Shown one piece after another: positions 14,121 to 14,873 of a DNA stretch of 14,873 bases (positions are counted from its first letter, which is position 1; each line of letters begins with the position of its first letter). The DNA comes from Acidimicrobiia bacterium (GTDB lineage Bacteria > Actinomycetota > Acidimicrobiia > Acidimicrobiales > Ilumatobacteraceae), in NCBI GenBank assembly GCA_013821025.1, contig JACDHN010000015.1, forward strand, positions 1 to 14,873. The letters are read 5' to 3'. The position numbers and the translations under genes were made by a program. The notes beneath the pieces were generated by a model. The model did no database searches, had not been told where the DNA came from, and was given only the letters and a program-made list of their open reading frames with translations.

Positions 14121-14431
14121 TCTGGAGCATCCGAGAGCGTCGGGCGTTCGAGCAACTCGTGCGCAGGGGTTCGCGGGTCCGAACGACGACACTATGGTGC
14201 ACCTACGCTCTCGATCCCGCTGCAAGCCCTCCACGGGTGGCGTTCTCGATCGGCCGCGCCGTCGGACCGGCCGTCGTCCGCAACCGGGTGCGCCGCCGTC
14301 TGCGAGCGATCGTGACGCAGCTCGAGCTGCCGCCGGGTTGGTGGCTCGTCGGTGCCCGACCAACCGTACGGAAACATACGTTCGATACGCTCCAGGGCGA
14401 GGTGCGATCGCTGATGGAGCAGGCTCGATGA
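14117..14431 (+). CDS. rnpA: Ribonuclease P protein component
   Basis: The 104-residue protein subunit of RNase P, which with the RNA subunit matures tRNA 5' ends. It shows the N-terminal RERRAFEQLVRRGSRVRT (6-23), the central strand PPRVAFSIGRAVGPAVVRNR, and the conserved basic helix RNRVRRRLR (55-63). No other start fits, so I chose TTG at 14117-14119, which overlaps the rpmH stop as TTGA. That start gives the short N-terminus expected for the family. There is no clear ribosome site, so translation probably depends on coupling to rpmH. The C-terminus is a little short but complete. Confidence 0.93.
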   Translation: MIWSIRERRAFEQLVRRGSRVRTTTLWCTYALDPAASPPRVAFSIGRAVGPAVVRNRVRRRLRAIVTQLELPPGWWLVGARPTVRKHTFDTLQGEVRSLMEQAR

Positions 14432-14694
14432 CGACGGCCAAGACCCGTGCCGAGCGCTTGTTCGTCAGCCTGATCGGCACGTATCAGCGAGCCGTTGACG
14501 GTCGCCCGTCGCCGTGCCGCTTCACGCCGACATGCTCCGCCTACGCTCATGAAGCGATGGTGTGCCACGGCGCCCGTCGCGGTTTCTGGCTCACCGTGCG
14601 ACGCCTGGCCCGCTGCCGGCCATTCGGACCGTCCGGGTACGACCCGGTGCCTGATCCTGCCCCCACGGCGCTCACGAGGACGATCGACGCATGA
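14428..14694 (+). CDS. yidD: Membrane protein insertion efficiency factor YidD
   Basis: An 88-residue protein of the YidD family (DUF37), a small, probably membrane-associated factor that helps insertion of membrane proteins next to YidC. The motif PCRFTPTCSAYAHEA (29-43) contains the conserved cysteines C30 and C36, and CRPFGPSGYDPVP (63-75) closes the core with C63. The ATG overlaps the rnpA stop as ATGA, with GGAG 8 bases upstream. Its own stop overlaps the yidC start in the same way, so the four genes should be translated from one mRNA. Confidence 0.95.
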   Translation: MTTAKTRAERLFVSLIGTYQRAVDGRPSPCRFTPTCSAYAHEAMVCHGARRGFWLTVRRLARCRPFGPSGYDPVPDPAPTALTRTIDA

Positions 14695-14873
14695 TTGCCG
14701 GTTTCTTCGAAGTCCCTGCTTCCTTGCTCGCCTGGTTCTACGGACTCACCGGCAGCTACGGCGTCGCCATTGCCCTGATCGCCGTGGTGGTGATGGCGCT
14801 GATCACGCCGCTCACGCTGAAGAGCACGAAAGGCATGCTCGAGATGCAGCGCCTGGGGCCCGAGATGCGGCGC
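14691..14873 (+). CDS. yidC: YidC membrane protein insertase, N-terminal part
   Basis: The first 61 codons are present; the gene runs off the right edge. The protein begins MIAGFFEVPASLLAWFYGLT, continues with a hydrophobic helix (about 25-41, ending VVVMALITPLTL) and then KSTKGMLEMQRLGPEMRR. This is the opening of actinobacterial YidC/Oxa1 insertases: a first helix, then a basic cytoplasmic loop with the M-x-x-L-x-P-E pattern. There is no lipoprotein-type signal in the visible part. GAGGA (14676-14680) lies 10 bases before the ATG, which overlaps the yidD stop by 4 bases. Confidence 0.93.
   Translation, partial: MIAGFFEVPASLLAWFYGLTGSYGVAIALIAVVVMALITPLTLKSTKGMLEMQRLGPEMRR

Noticed and set aside
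12313..14202. DnaA extended to 629 residues
   Set aside because: The extension would cross the origin boxes and rpmH on the other strand, has no conserved content, and a GTG with GGAGG five bases upstream gives the normal DnaA N-terminus.

Overview
The window is the chromosomal replication-origin region of a high-GC actinobacterium. Core gene order and content (rpmH-rnpA-yidD-yidC diverging from dnaA-dnaN-recF-DciA/DUF721-gyrB-gyrA, then a DUF3566 membrane protein and tRNA-Ile) are typical of Actinomycetota. The wording of GyrA and DnaA, the many GTG starts and the leaderless-looking promoters would suit a deep lineage such as Acidimicrobiia, but that rank is inference.

Layout, left to right. 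1-304: no intact gene; a degenerate duplicate of the 3' half of the tRNA gene plus its downstream flank, and a possible frameshifted DUF1801-type remnant. 305-960 (minus): a two-gene unit of an ArsR-family repressor and a VOC (glyoxalase-fold) protein, with a clear promoter whose spacer is filled by a perfect inverted repeat. 1028-1101: tRNA-Ile(GAT). 1118-4859 (minus): DUF3566 protein, Kup-type K+ transporter, MmcQ/YjbR-family protein and a small TadE/TadG-like protein; the last three lie between gyrA and DUF3566, which are often adjacent in actinobacteria. 4910-9339 (minus): gyrA and gyrB, the two gyrase subunits. 9500-13716 (minus): DUF721/DciA, recF, dnaN and dnaA, the initiation and clamp genes. 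13986 to the right edge (plus): rpmH, rnpA, yidD and a yidC cut by the window end, joined by 4-base stop/start overlaps.

The origin seems to have two lobes flanking dnaA. The dnaA-dnaN gap (12004-12312) has a cluster of near-consensus DnaA boxes next to a four-base GC-rich gap and then TAG/TAA triplets, the arrangement of a DnaA-trio unwinding element. The dnaA-rpmH gap holds two perfect head-to-head DnaA boxes and a third near-perfect one, placed to let DnaA repress its own gene.

I found no phage, insertion sequence, CRISPR array or clearly new multi-gene system. The most interesting points are the DnaA-trio origin, an unusual quinolone-region sequence in GyrA, the tRNA-derived direct repeats bracketing the arsR-VOC cassette, and recurring TANNNT-N7-start promoters that predict leaderless mRNAs. 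All predictions come from reading the sequence only.
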